From the NCBI GenBank assembly GCA_000969725.1, contig JXSR01S045781.1: a DNA stretch of 49,662 nt; one strand, written 5' to 3'. Origin of the DNA: Ophiothrix spiculata (Eukaryota > Echinodermata > Ophiuroidea > Amphilepidida > Ophiotrichidae). This document shows positions 39,490 through 49,662 of this stretch, piece by piece (within the stretch, counting starts at the first letter, position 1; each line of letters begins with the position of its first letter). The position numbers and the translations under genes were made by a program. The notes under the pieces were generated by a model, which saw only the letters and a program-made list of their open reading frames with translations, was not told where the DNA came from and did no database searches.

Positions 39490-41590
39490 TTTCATAACCC
39501 TACAATGTTTTTAACTCCATCTGAATGAGAGAATATCTGGTTTAACTCCAATCTGGATAAAACCCCATGTGAATGTTATAATTGTACATAAGACTCATGT
39601 TAAACTAGAACCTGGCTTTAACCCTGAACAAGAGGATATATGGTTTAACTCCAATATCGGTATTTAATCCCGTCCGAATGCTAGAAGACCCGAGTTAAAC
39701 TAGATACCTGGCTTTAACCCCGTCTGAACGAGAGAATATCTGGTTTAACTCCAGTACAACCCCGTCTAAATGCTAGGATTCTGTATAAGACCCAAGTTAA
39801 ACTAGATACCTGGTGTTAACCCCGTCTGAATGAGAGAGTATCTGGTTTAACTCCAATGTCTGGATTAAACCCTGTGTGAATGTTAGAATTGTACATAACA
39901 CTCGAGTTAAACTAGATACCTGGCATTAACTGCGTCTGAACGAGAGAATATTTAGTTTAACTCCAATATCTAGATTTAACCCTGTCTGAATGCTAGAATT
40001 GTACATTAGACCTGAGTTAAACAAGATACCTGGCATTAACCCGTCTGAACGAGAGAATATCTAGTTTAACTCCAATGTCTAGATCAAAAACCCTGTGAGA
40101 ATGCTAGAATTGAACGTAGGACCCGAGTTAAACTAAATACCTGGATTTAACTGTGTCTGAACATTAGAATATCTGGTTTAACTCTGATATCGGTATTTAT
40201 CCCTGTCTGAATGCTAGAATTGTGAATAAGACTTAAGTTAAACTAGATACCTGTTTTTAACTCCGTCTGAACGAGATAATATCTGGTTTAACTCTGATGT
40301 CTGGATTACACCCCGTGTGAATGTTAGAATTGTACATGAGACTCGAGTTAAACTAGATACCTGACTTTAACCCCGTCTGAAAGAGAGAATATCTGGTTTA
40401 TCTCCAATGTCTAGATTAAAAACCCTGTGAGAATGCTAGAATTGTACGTGAGACCCGAGTTAAACTAGATACCTGGCTTTACCCCCAACTGAACGAGAGA
40501 ATATCTGGTTAACTCCAATATCGGTATTTAACCCGTCTGATTGTTTTTTTTTTATAGAATTCTGTATAAGACCCAAGTTAAACTAGTTACCTGGTGTTAA
40601 CCTCATCTGAATGAGAGAATATCTGGTTTAACTCCGATGTCTGGATTAAATCCTGTGTGAATGTTAGAATTGTACATAACACTCGAGTTAAACTAGATAC
40701 CTGGCATTAACCCTATCTGAACGAGAGAATATTTAGTTTACCTCCAATATCTAGATTTAACCCTGTGTGAATGCTAGAATTGTACATGAGAATTGAGTTA
40801 AACTAGATACCTAGTTTTAACCCCGTCTGAACGAGAGAATATCTGGTTTATCTCCAATGTCTAGATTAAAAACCCTGTGAGAATGCTAGAATTGTACGTG
40901 AGACCCGAGTTAAACTACATACCTGGCTTTACCCCCAACTGAACGAGAGAATATCTGGTTAACTCCAATATTGGTATTTAACCCTGTCTGAATGCTAGAA
41001 TTCTGTATAACTTCAGTTATACACAAATTGTTTTTAACTCTGTCTGAATGAGAGTATATCTGGTTTAACTCTAGTACCTGGATTTTATCTCCTGTCGGAA
41101 TGTCAGAATTAATCATAAGACTCAAGTTAATCTCGATATACCTGGTTTTTACCCAATCTGAACGACTGAATATCTAGTTTACCTCCAATGTTTAGATTTA
41201 ACCCTGTCTGAATGCTAGAATTGTACATAAGAACCGTGTTAAACTAGATACCAGGCTTTAACCCCGTCTGAATGAGAGAATATCTGGTTTAACTCCAATG
41301 TCTAGAATTAAAACCTTGTCTGAATGCTAGAATTGTACATAAAGCCCATGTTAAACTCAATGAATTGTTTTAAATCTGTCTAAATGCAAGAATATCTAGT
41401 TTAACTCCAATATCGGAATTAAACCCTGTCTGATGTCTAGATTTAACCCTGTCTGAATGCTAGAATTGTGCATAAGACTCAAGTTAATCTAGATACCTGG
41501 TTCTTGCACTGTCTGAAAGAGACAATATCAGGTTTTATGCCATCTTTGATTTAACCCCTCTGAATACTAGATTTGTGCATAAGACTTAAG
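39490..41590. repeat. Satellite array, ~110-bp monomer, about 19 copies
   Basis: GAGTTAAACTAGATACCTGG or variants recur at 39692, 39794, 39904, 40014, 40125, 40235, 40345, 40457, 40575, 40685, 40795 and 40907, mostly 110-112 bp apart. Each monomer holds two related halves (CCCCGTCTGAACGAGAGAAT and CCCTGTCTGAATGCTAGAAT), so it began as a ~55-bp dimer, and also GAGTTAAAC / GTTTAACTC inverted arms. Blocks at 40407-40530 and 40853-40980 are nearly identical, giving 450-bp higher-order structure. Confidence 0.93.
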
Positions 41591-41592
41591 TT

Positions 41593-41765
41593 CCCAGCAA
41601 ACATTATTCTTACACGAATTAAACATTTTTAGAAGGTTATGTTGAAACATTTTTAGCGGAAAAAACTCCACACATTTACGCTTTTGAAACATTTTTTTCA
41701 GAAACATTTTCTGACCAAAAATCAACCGGTTTTTATTTTTCAAAAACTTTTTTTTGCTAGCTGGG
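41593..41765. mobile_element. Short TIR element, 173 bp
   Basis: CCCAGCAAAC / GCTAGCTGGG ends, with repeated GAAACATTTTT motifs inside (AACATTTTTAG, AACATTTTTTTC). Borders the satellite array. Confidence 0.55.
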
Positions 41766-42359
41766 TTACTAAGTGTCAATTAAAATGTTCAAGAATAACC
41801 AAATTCTCATAACCTTACCAGATGTTGAAGATTATTTTTTACATTGACTATTAGACCAAGTATACGCTCAAGAGTGTATTTGTTTTGGACGAGACAGAAT
41901 TCTGTAATAGAGATATATGCGTTGACCTTTTACACAAGTTTATCAATTGTGTCATTCTTTAAAATAAAACAAAATGTTATATAAAACTATTTTATACACA
42001 TTCAGATAAAGTGGCATGAATTGGGGTCATATGTAAATGACAAACTCTTAGTTAAGTTCTGCAATTTTCCTTACCATCTTGTTCAAGACAAATACACTTT
42101 ACTCCATATAATATAGAGGTGATCAAAAAGTAATACAGAAGAACCTCTTTAACCACCCACCCCTATTTTTTCGAATAAATCTGTAGGGCCACACGTTTTA
42201 GTTTGTGTTATCAGGACTTTGTGTTATCCATCATTAATTACATACAAATTCAGTACCAGGAACTTGAAATTTAGTTTGTGTTATCAGGGATTTGGGATAA
42301 GAGATTTTGTGTTGAAGAGTTTCAACTGTAGCATACTTTGCATTTTAAAGAGTTTAACA

Positions 42360-42545
42360 ATAGACTCATCAGGTATAAACTGTATGCAGAGCCCCAGGGA
42401 GCATTCCCACAGGGGACAAATGGCTTAACGTGACTTCCGAACCAAGGAGCAATTTGAGTTAAGTTTCTTGCCCAAGGAGACCGACTAGGGCTAGAACCCA
42501 CAACCTCTGTCCTGTGCTCTAACCGTTCAGCCACGCTCTAAGATA
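42360..42545 (-). mobile_element. tRNA-derived SINE
   Basis: On the minus strand it starts near GAGCGTGGCTGAACGGTTAG (A-box), then GGTTGTGGGTTCTAGCCC (B-box position), TCCTTGGGCAAGAAACTTAA and a unique tail. The 70-codon open frame here is this SINE, not a gene. Same family as 25386-25500. Confidence 0.75.
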
Positions 42546-43048
42546 GTTGTCACAAACCAATTGATTTTCCTTAATTGATGTATGTACTTAAGAAGTTGTT
42601 CTACTAACATAATTAAAATAAAATGTTTGAATAATAAGAAATTTTAAGATAAATTTTGTTCCAAAAAAAATCAAGATTTGACTGCTTAAAGGGGACAATG
42701 GCACATTAAGTGAAATATAGGATTTTAATTAAAATGATCAGAATTGATCTCTGAACACAATGAAAGAAATATGGAAAAAATTAAATTTACAAACTTTTGA
42801 CTTTTTAATTATTATAGCAGAACAGCCTCTCATATACATTATCAAGGAAACTTAAATGTCTTGACACCTATCTTAATTGTCAAACTCACTCTTTAAAATG
42901 CAAATTATACTGATGGTTTGTTGGCCACTAGAAAGAACAAACCAAAGTTACTACATAACTGTCCAGTTTAAGTTGGGTATCAGGCTTTGGCACATACGTA
43001 TTATCGCACAAGTCTAATAGCATGTATGTGAAAGGTTGCATCAGTTAT

Positions 43049-43206
43049 GCCCATGATATACTTACAAAACGCAGCTAGCGTCTAGCTAGACGCTAACGAA
43101 AACGCTAAAGTTGAAAATATTTTAACTTGCTAGTGTCTGGTTAGCGTCTTCGAAGTGTCTAAAATCAAACCACACGCTAGCTGCGTCTTGCTAGTATATC
43201 ATGGGC
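43049..43206. mobile_element. Foldback, 158 bp
   Basis: GCCCATGATATACTTACAAA / GCTAGTATATCATGGGC with ACGCAGCTAGCGT / ACGCTAGCTGCGT inside; further GCTAGC/GCTAAC repeats in the loop. Confidence 0.85.
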
Positions 43207-43292
43207 TTTACGCGTAGATGCTGCATGATTAACTGCGCAGTTTGGTTCATACTTCTGAAGTCAGGGATGTAACACATATAAAAACCTATATA

Positions 43293-43487
43293 TAGACCAT
43301 ATCGATAATTGACCTACTCCCGCCGTTGATGGGGTAAATCCACAGAATCGGACGGGGAACGGAACTCAGAGCGAGACCATGTAGTGTGTTTATCATACTT
43401 GGCCTCATTCTGAGTTCCGATTCCCCGTCCGGTTCTGTGGATTTACCCAATCAACGGCGGGATTATGTCAATTATCGATATGGTCTA
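43293..43487. mobile_element. Hairpin MITE with ~85-bp arms at >90% identity
   Basis: TAGACCATATCGATAATTGA / TCAATTATCGATATGGTCTA, then CCGCCGTTGAT / ATCAACGGCGG and GTAAATCCACAGAA / TTCTGTGGATTTAC. The loop is about 25 bp. The high arm identity implies youth or gene conversion. TA flanks are possible. Confidence 0.85.
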
Positions 43488-43763
43488 TACACTGAGAAAT
43501 TTCCTATTCTTTTGTATATAGTTAAATTTCCTGAACATACAAATATTTTGGGTCAATTTCCTGATTGCAGGAAATTTCCTGAAAAGTTACATCCCTGTAA
43601 AGTTGGAGTACAGTCAAATCTGCATTTGCAAAAAGAATATTTCAAACATAATCAAAACAGCAGTACACAGTCTACAATTCAACAATTACCAGCAATTTTA
43701 TTCACATTTTAAAGAAACAAAATGGATATGAGGTAATAACAAAAAGAATGAAGTTATGAACTA

Positions 43764-43967
43764 TTAACCCCTCGAGGTCAATTAAAAAAAGTTGCAAATT
43801 TCATTTTTTGCACAGTACAAAATATCCGCTTAGATACCAACTGTACAAGCGGTGGTATTGATTTCATTAACTGACACGTAAATAACACCATTGCAATTAT
43901 TGCCACATTTTGTACTGTGCGAAAAATGAAATTTGCAACTTTTTTTAACTGACCTCGAGGGGGTTAA
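43764..43967. mobile_element. piggyBac-like MITE, 196 bp, TTAA flanks
   Basis: TTAA at 43764-43767 and 43964-43967. Ends CCCCTCGAGGTCAATTAAAA / TTTTAACTGACCTCGAGGGG, then GTTGCAAATTTCATTTTT / AAAAATGAAATTTGCAAC, arms about 58 bp with two or three mismatches. TTAA duplication and C-rich ends fit piggyBac (Kolobok is an alternative). Confidence 0.85.
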
Positions 43968-46238
43968 AATTTGTAAAAATTCAAGCGCTTGTACACATAA
44001 TCTTCAAATTATGTTTGCGAGTTCCATATTTGCGTACGAGCCATTTTTTCGAGGTGAGGCGATACTTTTTTTGGAGTCTGTATTGCTGCTGGGAAATTGT
44101 TAAGTACTATACATGTATCAGTTTGAAACACATGAAAATAAACCTTTTCTCTTCTTTTGGCTATTTTATGTCACTATCTTACAAGAAACTTTCAAAGCGG
44201 GTAGCTAGAAAAATCTTTAAAAATCATAGAAACATTTCATAATAACATGGTCCAATTGGGTAAAAATGTGTCTAATTATGGTAACCGTAATCAATTTTTA
44301 CAACAAAGTACAGGAAGCTATGAAATACATGACTGAAATTTGAAATTTAGACCTCTTGAGTGATCTGACATATAAAACCAAAATCCAAATTAGACCATGC
44401 TCATTTAACTTAACACACACATACTTAACCACACATACATAACTCAAGCAATTTGGTATTTCGCTTTATTGGGATGCTTAACTTTATCACTTTTTATTTT
44501 GAACAAACGCAAATATTGCATGACCACGGACGGGGGAAACTCAACACATTTTAGATTACAATTGAATGGACTATACTATGTAGTAATGAGGCTATATTTG
44601 GTTCATAGTGTATTTATCAAAAATGGCTACAATAAATCTCAACAACCATTCGTTAATCAATTATTTAGACTAAAGCCCTTGATTACACTCGGTGATATTT
44701 CTACAAAAAGAAATTTGCCACTACCATGATTTTCCCATTCATTACTTATTGCAAAATCAAATCACCTTGTTCTATGATGGGTAACAGCAGTTGGCATTTT
44801 TTTTACCAACCGCTGTCGTCTGCCAAAAATTCAATACCAAAAATGACTGTAAAATCACTTTGCCATTTCCCTATTGGCAGAAAAATACCAAGTGCAACTA
44901 TGATTAAGGCATGGGACTTTCTTTGATTATTCCTTTGAATAAAATGATGGAAATTTAAGGATATATGGTTGAATTTTTAGACCACAAAAATTGATAAATA
45001 CTTGGTTTCTTAACAGTACTATTTACATTGTAACAATAAGATATATTCTTTAATATTTACAATTATAACAATAGGATCAATTTGATATTTTACATCTTAA
45101 TTACAATTTTGTAAATAAAAAGGTTCTCTTATACATTTACAACTTTAAAATTTGAACCACATTATATAACACCTTGTACCCACAATTCAAAACTATCAAA
45201 ATTATATTGAGTCAAAACTTCTCTGCCAGAGAAGTTTAATCTGTTTTTAACTCGGTGTTTAAGTTATTTTATATGGAGTCACGACCAAATATTTGGCAGC
45301 AAAATATTTGTGTGGAGGGCAAGTATAGTCTGGCCTTAAAAGCAATATGGATAAACAAATATTGCTATGCAGGTATGTGGTAGTAGTCACAATAGGACCA
45401 ACACGATATCAAAGTCAGTTGCCATAATAGCACCAATTAATTATACATAACATGATATTGCTTGATCATATCATTATCACTACAACCTGACATACCCTTT
45501 GCAAAATATCCAACTCAAAACCTTCCAATTGTGAGTAAGAATTGAGTCTATATGCATCTAAATATTTAATCAACATTTGCACAATATTCCGTGAATTACC
45601 CATTTCGAGTCAATCACCTTGAGAACTGAGTATCACACTTCACTTTTACTGTTTGCCACACGACAACCATAATAACATTTGATACTTATTTAAACACACC
45701 ACCGTATTTTATTTCCCAAAAGTCATACTGGATTACATATGAGGCACGTTTAACACAATCGTTGAAAGATGTTGCGAGTTACATGGTAAAATATTTAAAG
45801 CATTCATATTATATACATAAGCTGGATACAACTCTCTTGAAATGTAGATTGAGTAATGATGAGTGGTAAATAATAAAGACATTTGTCATGGATGCAAGAA
45901 ATTTTTTTAGTACATTTTACGATTAAAGGGGATAGGACAATTTCAGCAGCATCCCCAAACTTTTCCCCAAGTATTTTAATATTTTTGCATCATTTGAAGT
46001 ACTAGCAGTAATAATGACAGCATGCAAAGTTTCAAAGTCAAATTCAAACCCTATAATATATATATATATATAAATATTTAGATATTCTTTTATTTCTAAT
46101 TATCGTTGCCGACAATGATAAATACTGTCCTCTATAGTTAATTTTTTTAAATTAGCCTTTTCAGGAGATCTAATGCAAACTCAAAATTTCTTTCGATTTA
46201 TCTGTAATCTATGATGTGAAAGGAATGTTTTACAAACA

Positions 46239-46294
46239 ATTTTAAAATTCTTGATATATAGCATTTTAATGCTATATATCAAGAATTTTAAAAT
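46239..46294. repeat. 56-bp perfect palindrome
   Basis: Two 27-base arms (ATTTTAAAATTCTTGATATA and on) around TT, with no mismatch. Confidence 0.93.
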
Positions 46295-46338
46295 CTTAAA
46301 AAATACATTTAAAAATTAAAATTTTAAAAAATACATTT

Positions 46339-46529
46339 AGAGAATAGCCTCATACCCAAGATCAACAAACAAAATCAAATTCAAATTTTTGACTTTTCTG
46401 AAGGCTTTGATCAAACTTTTTCAGATATCTGGAAATTGACTGTTATTTTCTAACATATGAAGTGTAAATCATCAACAAATAAAATTTCTAAATTTTGTCC
46501 AATTGATCTTGGGTATGAGGCTATTCTCT
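46339..46529. repeat. Inverted pair, perfect 27-bp arms
   Basis: AGAGAATAGCCTCATACCCA at 46339 and its exact reverse complement ending at 46529, with 137 bp between. Likely the ends of a small element. Confidence 0.88.
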
Positions 46530-47230
46530 ATAGGTGTATTATGAAGTAGATTGCAGATAGTCAGACGAAATCTAATTTTCCTTTTAATTTGATAATATAG
46601 CCAATCTTAAGATGTTAACTCTAGGGAGCAGTAATTTTTGTTGTCGGCAATGATAATTAATAATGAAAGAAAATCTAGATGTTTTCATAAATATGGTTGA
46701 ATTTGACAATAAACTTTGCATGTTTCCATCATTACTGCTAACACTTCAAATGTTGTAAAAATCTTGAAATGTCTGGAAAAAAGTTTGGGGATGATGCTGA
46801 ACTTGTCCAATGACCCTTAAACTTCATTCTTGCATTAAAATTTACTGTCAACATATTAAATTTCTCAGGTATTTGTATTAAATAGACCATTGGATAAATT
46901 AATTCTGAAATTGATTTGATTCATAAAATTTTACACTTGAACAAATTGTAAAATACCAAGCCCTGTTTATAGTCTATCTGAGACTTAAAATTACCCTTTG
47001 CATATATTTTCAAACTATGCATACAACTAAATTGTATCCAAAATAAAACTGACAACCGCCTTGCACTTACAAGATAAATTGGAACACAAAAACTATACAA
47101 GTAAGAACTGTGAGATTTGTGGGTTATACTGACTTATGATGACACTAGACACATTATTAGTATTTCAATGATTAAAATTTGACAATTTAAAAGAAAACGT
47201 TAAAAACAAAATTGCAGGTTATGTGAACTA

Positions 47231-47525
47231 GATCACGGAGTTTGGCCCGATATCCAGGCAGATCGCATAAATTTTCACTTAACGCATATACAGCATGTGC
47301 ATTTTGTTTCACACGCGACAACCGTGTCTGCATTTTAAGTAGCGTGCATTGCGACTTGCTCTGATCAAAGTACGCAAGTTTTCCCACTAATCCGTTGCGA
47401 AGACCCTCGAAGTATGCCTGAGGTACAATAAATCACCCTCCATGAGAGCGACAATCCAAGATGGCTGCCGTCCCATAGAATTTACACGGCGGTGAAATCA
47501 AAATGGCAGCGAGTATCCATTCCCC
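47231..47525 (+). mobile_element. Family D element, copy 4 (5' truncated)
   Basis: Begins inside the family at GGAGTTTGGCCCGATATCCA and ends TGGCAGCGAGTATCCATTCC. Matches copy 1 from about 23788 onward. Confidence 0.8.
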
Positions 47526-49319
47526 TATAAAATTCCTTGGTTTATACTCATTTCAAATAATGCCCAAAATCAATTCAGTATACATTGATTTATTGGTCAG
47601 TTTCAAATCAAAACTAGATATTCAACCCAATGCCATGATCCACTAAGAGTACAATTGAACAACATTTTCAAGAAGACCGACTATATAGGGGTAATTTAAT
47701 TAAAATATTACATTTCATGATTAAAAAACATGGAAGAAATCTGAATTACAATGTTCTGAAAATATGATTATCTGCACCATGCTTATTTCAACACTTTACC
47801 AACATTATATACTCACATTCATTATTTATAATCAAAAAAAATCTTACTTTTTCTCATAATTTAAACTTTAGGATATCTTGAAGACATGCAATCAACAGAA
47901 TTATGATACATCAGAATTTGACACAAAATGACAGTGCAAACTGATTCCCTCTTGAATTTTTCAATCTAATTATTGTTATCAAAATTGGGGAGTATTAGAT
48001 GAGGTAGTTATGTTAGGAAAAATCCCTTTCAGAGTCGTTGTTTTCATATAATGAATGAAAGATATACCGAAAAAATTTATAGGGTGAATTTAAGTTTAAC
48101 TCAGAATCAGGCCCATAGCCAGGGGGTGCGGTGCGGGCATCGCACACTCCAAAAATTTGACAATGTATGAAAAAAAGGTCCACAAAAATTCCCTAAATAT
48201 CCACCAAAAGCACCAAAACAAGTAAATGAAGGTCGTTTCTTAATAAAGTACTACAAAAAATGTTTAAAAAACCTTTTGTTTGCTTCTCACTTTGTCAAAA
48301 CAACTAAAATTAGTTTAAAATTATGCTTCACTAAAATCTTGATTCTTCAATGATCCATTTTACCTCATGTGTCATTCACCCCATTTCACCCTAAAATTCC
48401 ATTAATTTGGGGAAGCATTATCCTTCTTTTCACAGTCCACAGCCGTATACTGGTTGCGTAGCATTAATCAACATTTCTTTACTTGGTAACAAGTCTAATT
48501 GATGCCAATATTTCAGTTTTATCTACCAAGAAAGATGCAAATTTATATTTGAATGATACATCAAAATGTCAAAAATTTTGTCATGCGAAAGGAAACTTGA
48601 AATGGAAACACTTAAATGTGGATGTGGGATAACATCATGAAATATGCACATTAATTGCTTAATCACTGAAACAGTTCATGGTTGACATATCTTGGTACTT
48701 TTGAAGACTTGAGTCAGTCGGTGGCAATCATCAGTCATGGCTGTTAAACGTAGCATGCTAAGATTGATGCGTGCCAAATGACGGTAAGGAATGAGGGCAT
48801 TAACCCTTTACAGTCCTATATTCTTATGTTCTGGTTAGTGCTGTAATACGATTCACCATGACTCTTGAGTCTGACAAGGTCTAGGCCTATATCCATACAC
48901 AAAATTCACAAAAAATCTTAAGGGAGGGGGGGAGGGGGTGGTGCTCAAAATATGAATTGATGGGATGGGAAAATGCCACAGGTACAATTACCCATCGTCT
49001 GTGCACCACCAACTACTCCCCATTTCTAAGAATTTTTAGGCTAAATTCATGATTTGACTGTTTTGGTCAACATTTTTGAAATTTAAACCCATTTGAAAAG
49101 GTTCTTTGCCTAAAACTCCAAATAGCTGATTTACCATTTTTCCTATGTTTAAAAATTGGGACGCTTATCAAAGTAAAGGACTTTGGGGGAAGGGGGGAAT
49201 GGGAGACATTTTATGGGATTTTTTGTGAAAAAAGTAACAAAATGGAATAGCACATCCCTATTTAGCAGTCCCCACCCTCCCAGATTCGGGCTAGTGGTGC
49301 GGTGATGGATTGGGCTATT

Positions 49320-49662
49320 CCATTTGAAGTCCACACCTCCCCTATGGAAGATTTTGGAATTCCAACCAAAATCTCCTTTTTTTCCATTCCAAATCCAGAC
49401 AAATTTCATCGAGTTTATACCGAAAAGGGTATGGAAGATTTTGGAATTCCAGCCAAGATAACTGTCCTTGCAATTCCACATCCAAACAAATTTCAGACAT
49501 TTTAGAAACTAACGCCGGAAATGCCATAGAAAAGTATGACACATTTTGGAATTCCAACTGGAAAATTGTTATTTTGCCATTCAAAATCCAGATATTTGTT
49601 TTGAAATATTAGGAAATTTATGCTGGAAAGACATCTACGGTTTTGTAATTCTAACTAAAAAT
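49320..49662. repeat. ~90-105 bp degenerate tandem repeat at window edge
   Basis: GATTTTGGAATTCCA-type motif recurs near 49356, 49443, 49548 and 49645, each followed by ATTCCAAATCCAGACAAATT-like text. It runs off the window. Long open frames on both strands arise from this repeat. Confidence 0.8.

Larger units (their letters stand above)
45923..46820. mobile_element. 0.9-kb foldback complex with nested palindromes
   Basis: Outer arms TTAAAGGGGATAGGACAA / TTGTCCAATGACCCTTAA run inward for about 220 bp (AGCATCCCCAAACTTTT / AAAGTTTGGGGATGATGCT, TTGCCGACAATGATAA / GTTGTCGGCAATGATAATT). Inside sit two independent palindromes, 46239-46294 and 46339-46529. (TA)n at 46050-46072. No coding potential. 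Confidence 0.85.
41766..49662. other. Right-hand non-coding region
   Basis: No coding exon recognised on either strand. Very AT-rich from 44 to 48 kb. It holds a SINE (42360-42545), three compact hairpin elements (43049-43963), a nested palindrome complex (45923-46820), a family D copy (47231-47525) and tandem repeats at the edge. About 44000-45900 and 47530-48100 show nothing beyond AT-rich sequence. A CCCATAGCCAGGGGG repeat border lies near 48112. Confidence 0.6.

Noticed and set aside
39490-41590. Regularly spaced repeats resembling a CRISPR array
   Set aside because: The whole ~110-bp unit repeats without unique spacers, in a eukaryotic genome; this is a satellite.
42322-42534. 70-codon minus-strand frame beginning MAERLEHRTEVVGSSPSR
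   Set aside because: This peptide is the usual chance translation of a tRNA-derived SINE head; A- and B-box sequences are visible.
49149-49584. Overlapping open frames of 67-110 codons
   Set aside because: Repetitive peptides (WLEFQN, GWNSKIF) come from the ~90-105 bp tandem repeat.

Overview
This is a eukaryotic nuclear window, AT-rich, with short exons (about 20-270 bp) separated by long introns and a very high density of small foldback/MITE-type repeats and tRNA-derived SINEs. Degenerate TTAGGG runs, a chordate/echinoderm-like CENP-H and a UBR-type zinc finger gene suggest a marine invertebrate deuterostome. An echinoderm or hemichordate is my guess, but the species cannot be fixed from sequence alone. 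No bacterial operon, rRNA gene, canonical tRNA gene, CRISPR array or autonomous transposase/reverse transcriptase ORF was found.

Layout. 1-4551 is non-coding with a poly(C) tract, small hairpins and a 550-bp MITE (family A). 4552-11094 holds a five-coding-exon gene, recognised as kinetochore protein CENP-H (261 aa, plus strand), with a possible alternative terminal exon at 6660 and a SINE just after its stop. 11095-16298 is intergenic, with telomere-like repeats, two foldback elements and a 24-bp tandem array. 16299-35080 holds a thirteen-exon plus-strand gene for a 430-aa protein with a RING finger at the N-terminus, a coiled coil, a possible ubiquitin-like segment and a UBR-box-like zinc finger ending at the C-terminus, probably an E3 ubiquitin ligase. 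I could not match this architecture to a named gene. Its introns carry most of the mobile-element content, including nested 9-bp-TSD elements, a 1.06-kb foldback, a family of four TIR elements, a 174-bp tandem repeat and two extra copies of half of exon 9.

35081-49662 has no gene I can support. It contains more foldback elements, a 1.06-kb Tc1/mariner-like non-autonomous element, a ~2.1-kb satellite array with a ~110-bp monomer and local 450-bp higher-order structure, a TTAA-flanked piggyBac-like MITE with nearly identical arms, nested long palindromes at 45.9-46.8 kb and a ~90-105 bp tandem repeat at the right edge.

The two genes lie head to tail and there is no sequence evidence that they act together. 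The most interesting items are the RING/coiled-coil/UBR-like protein, the recent triplication of half an exon, the nested MITEs with an apparent excision footprint in a neighbouring duplicate, and tiny 25-43 bp palindromes flanked by 7-bp direct repeats.
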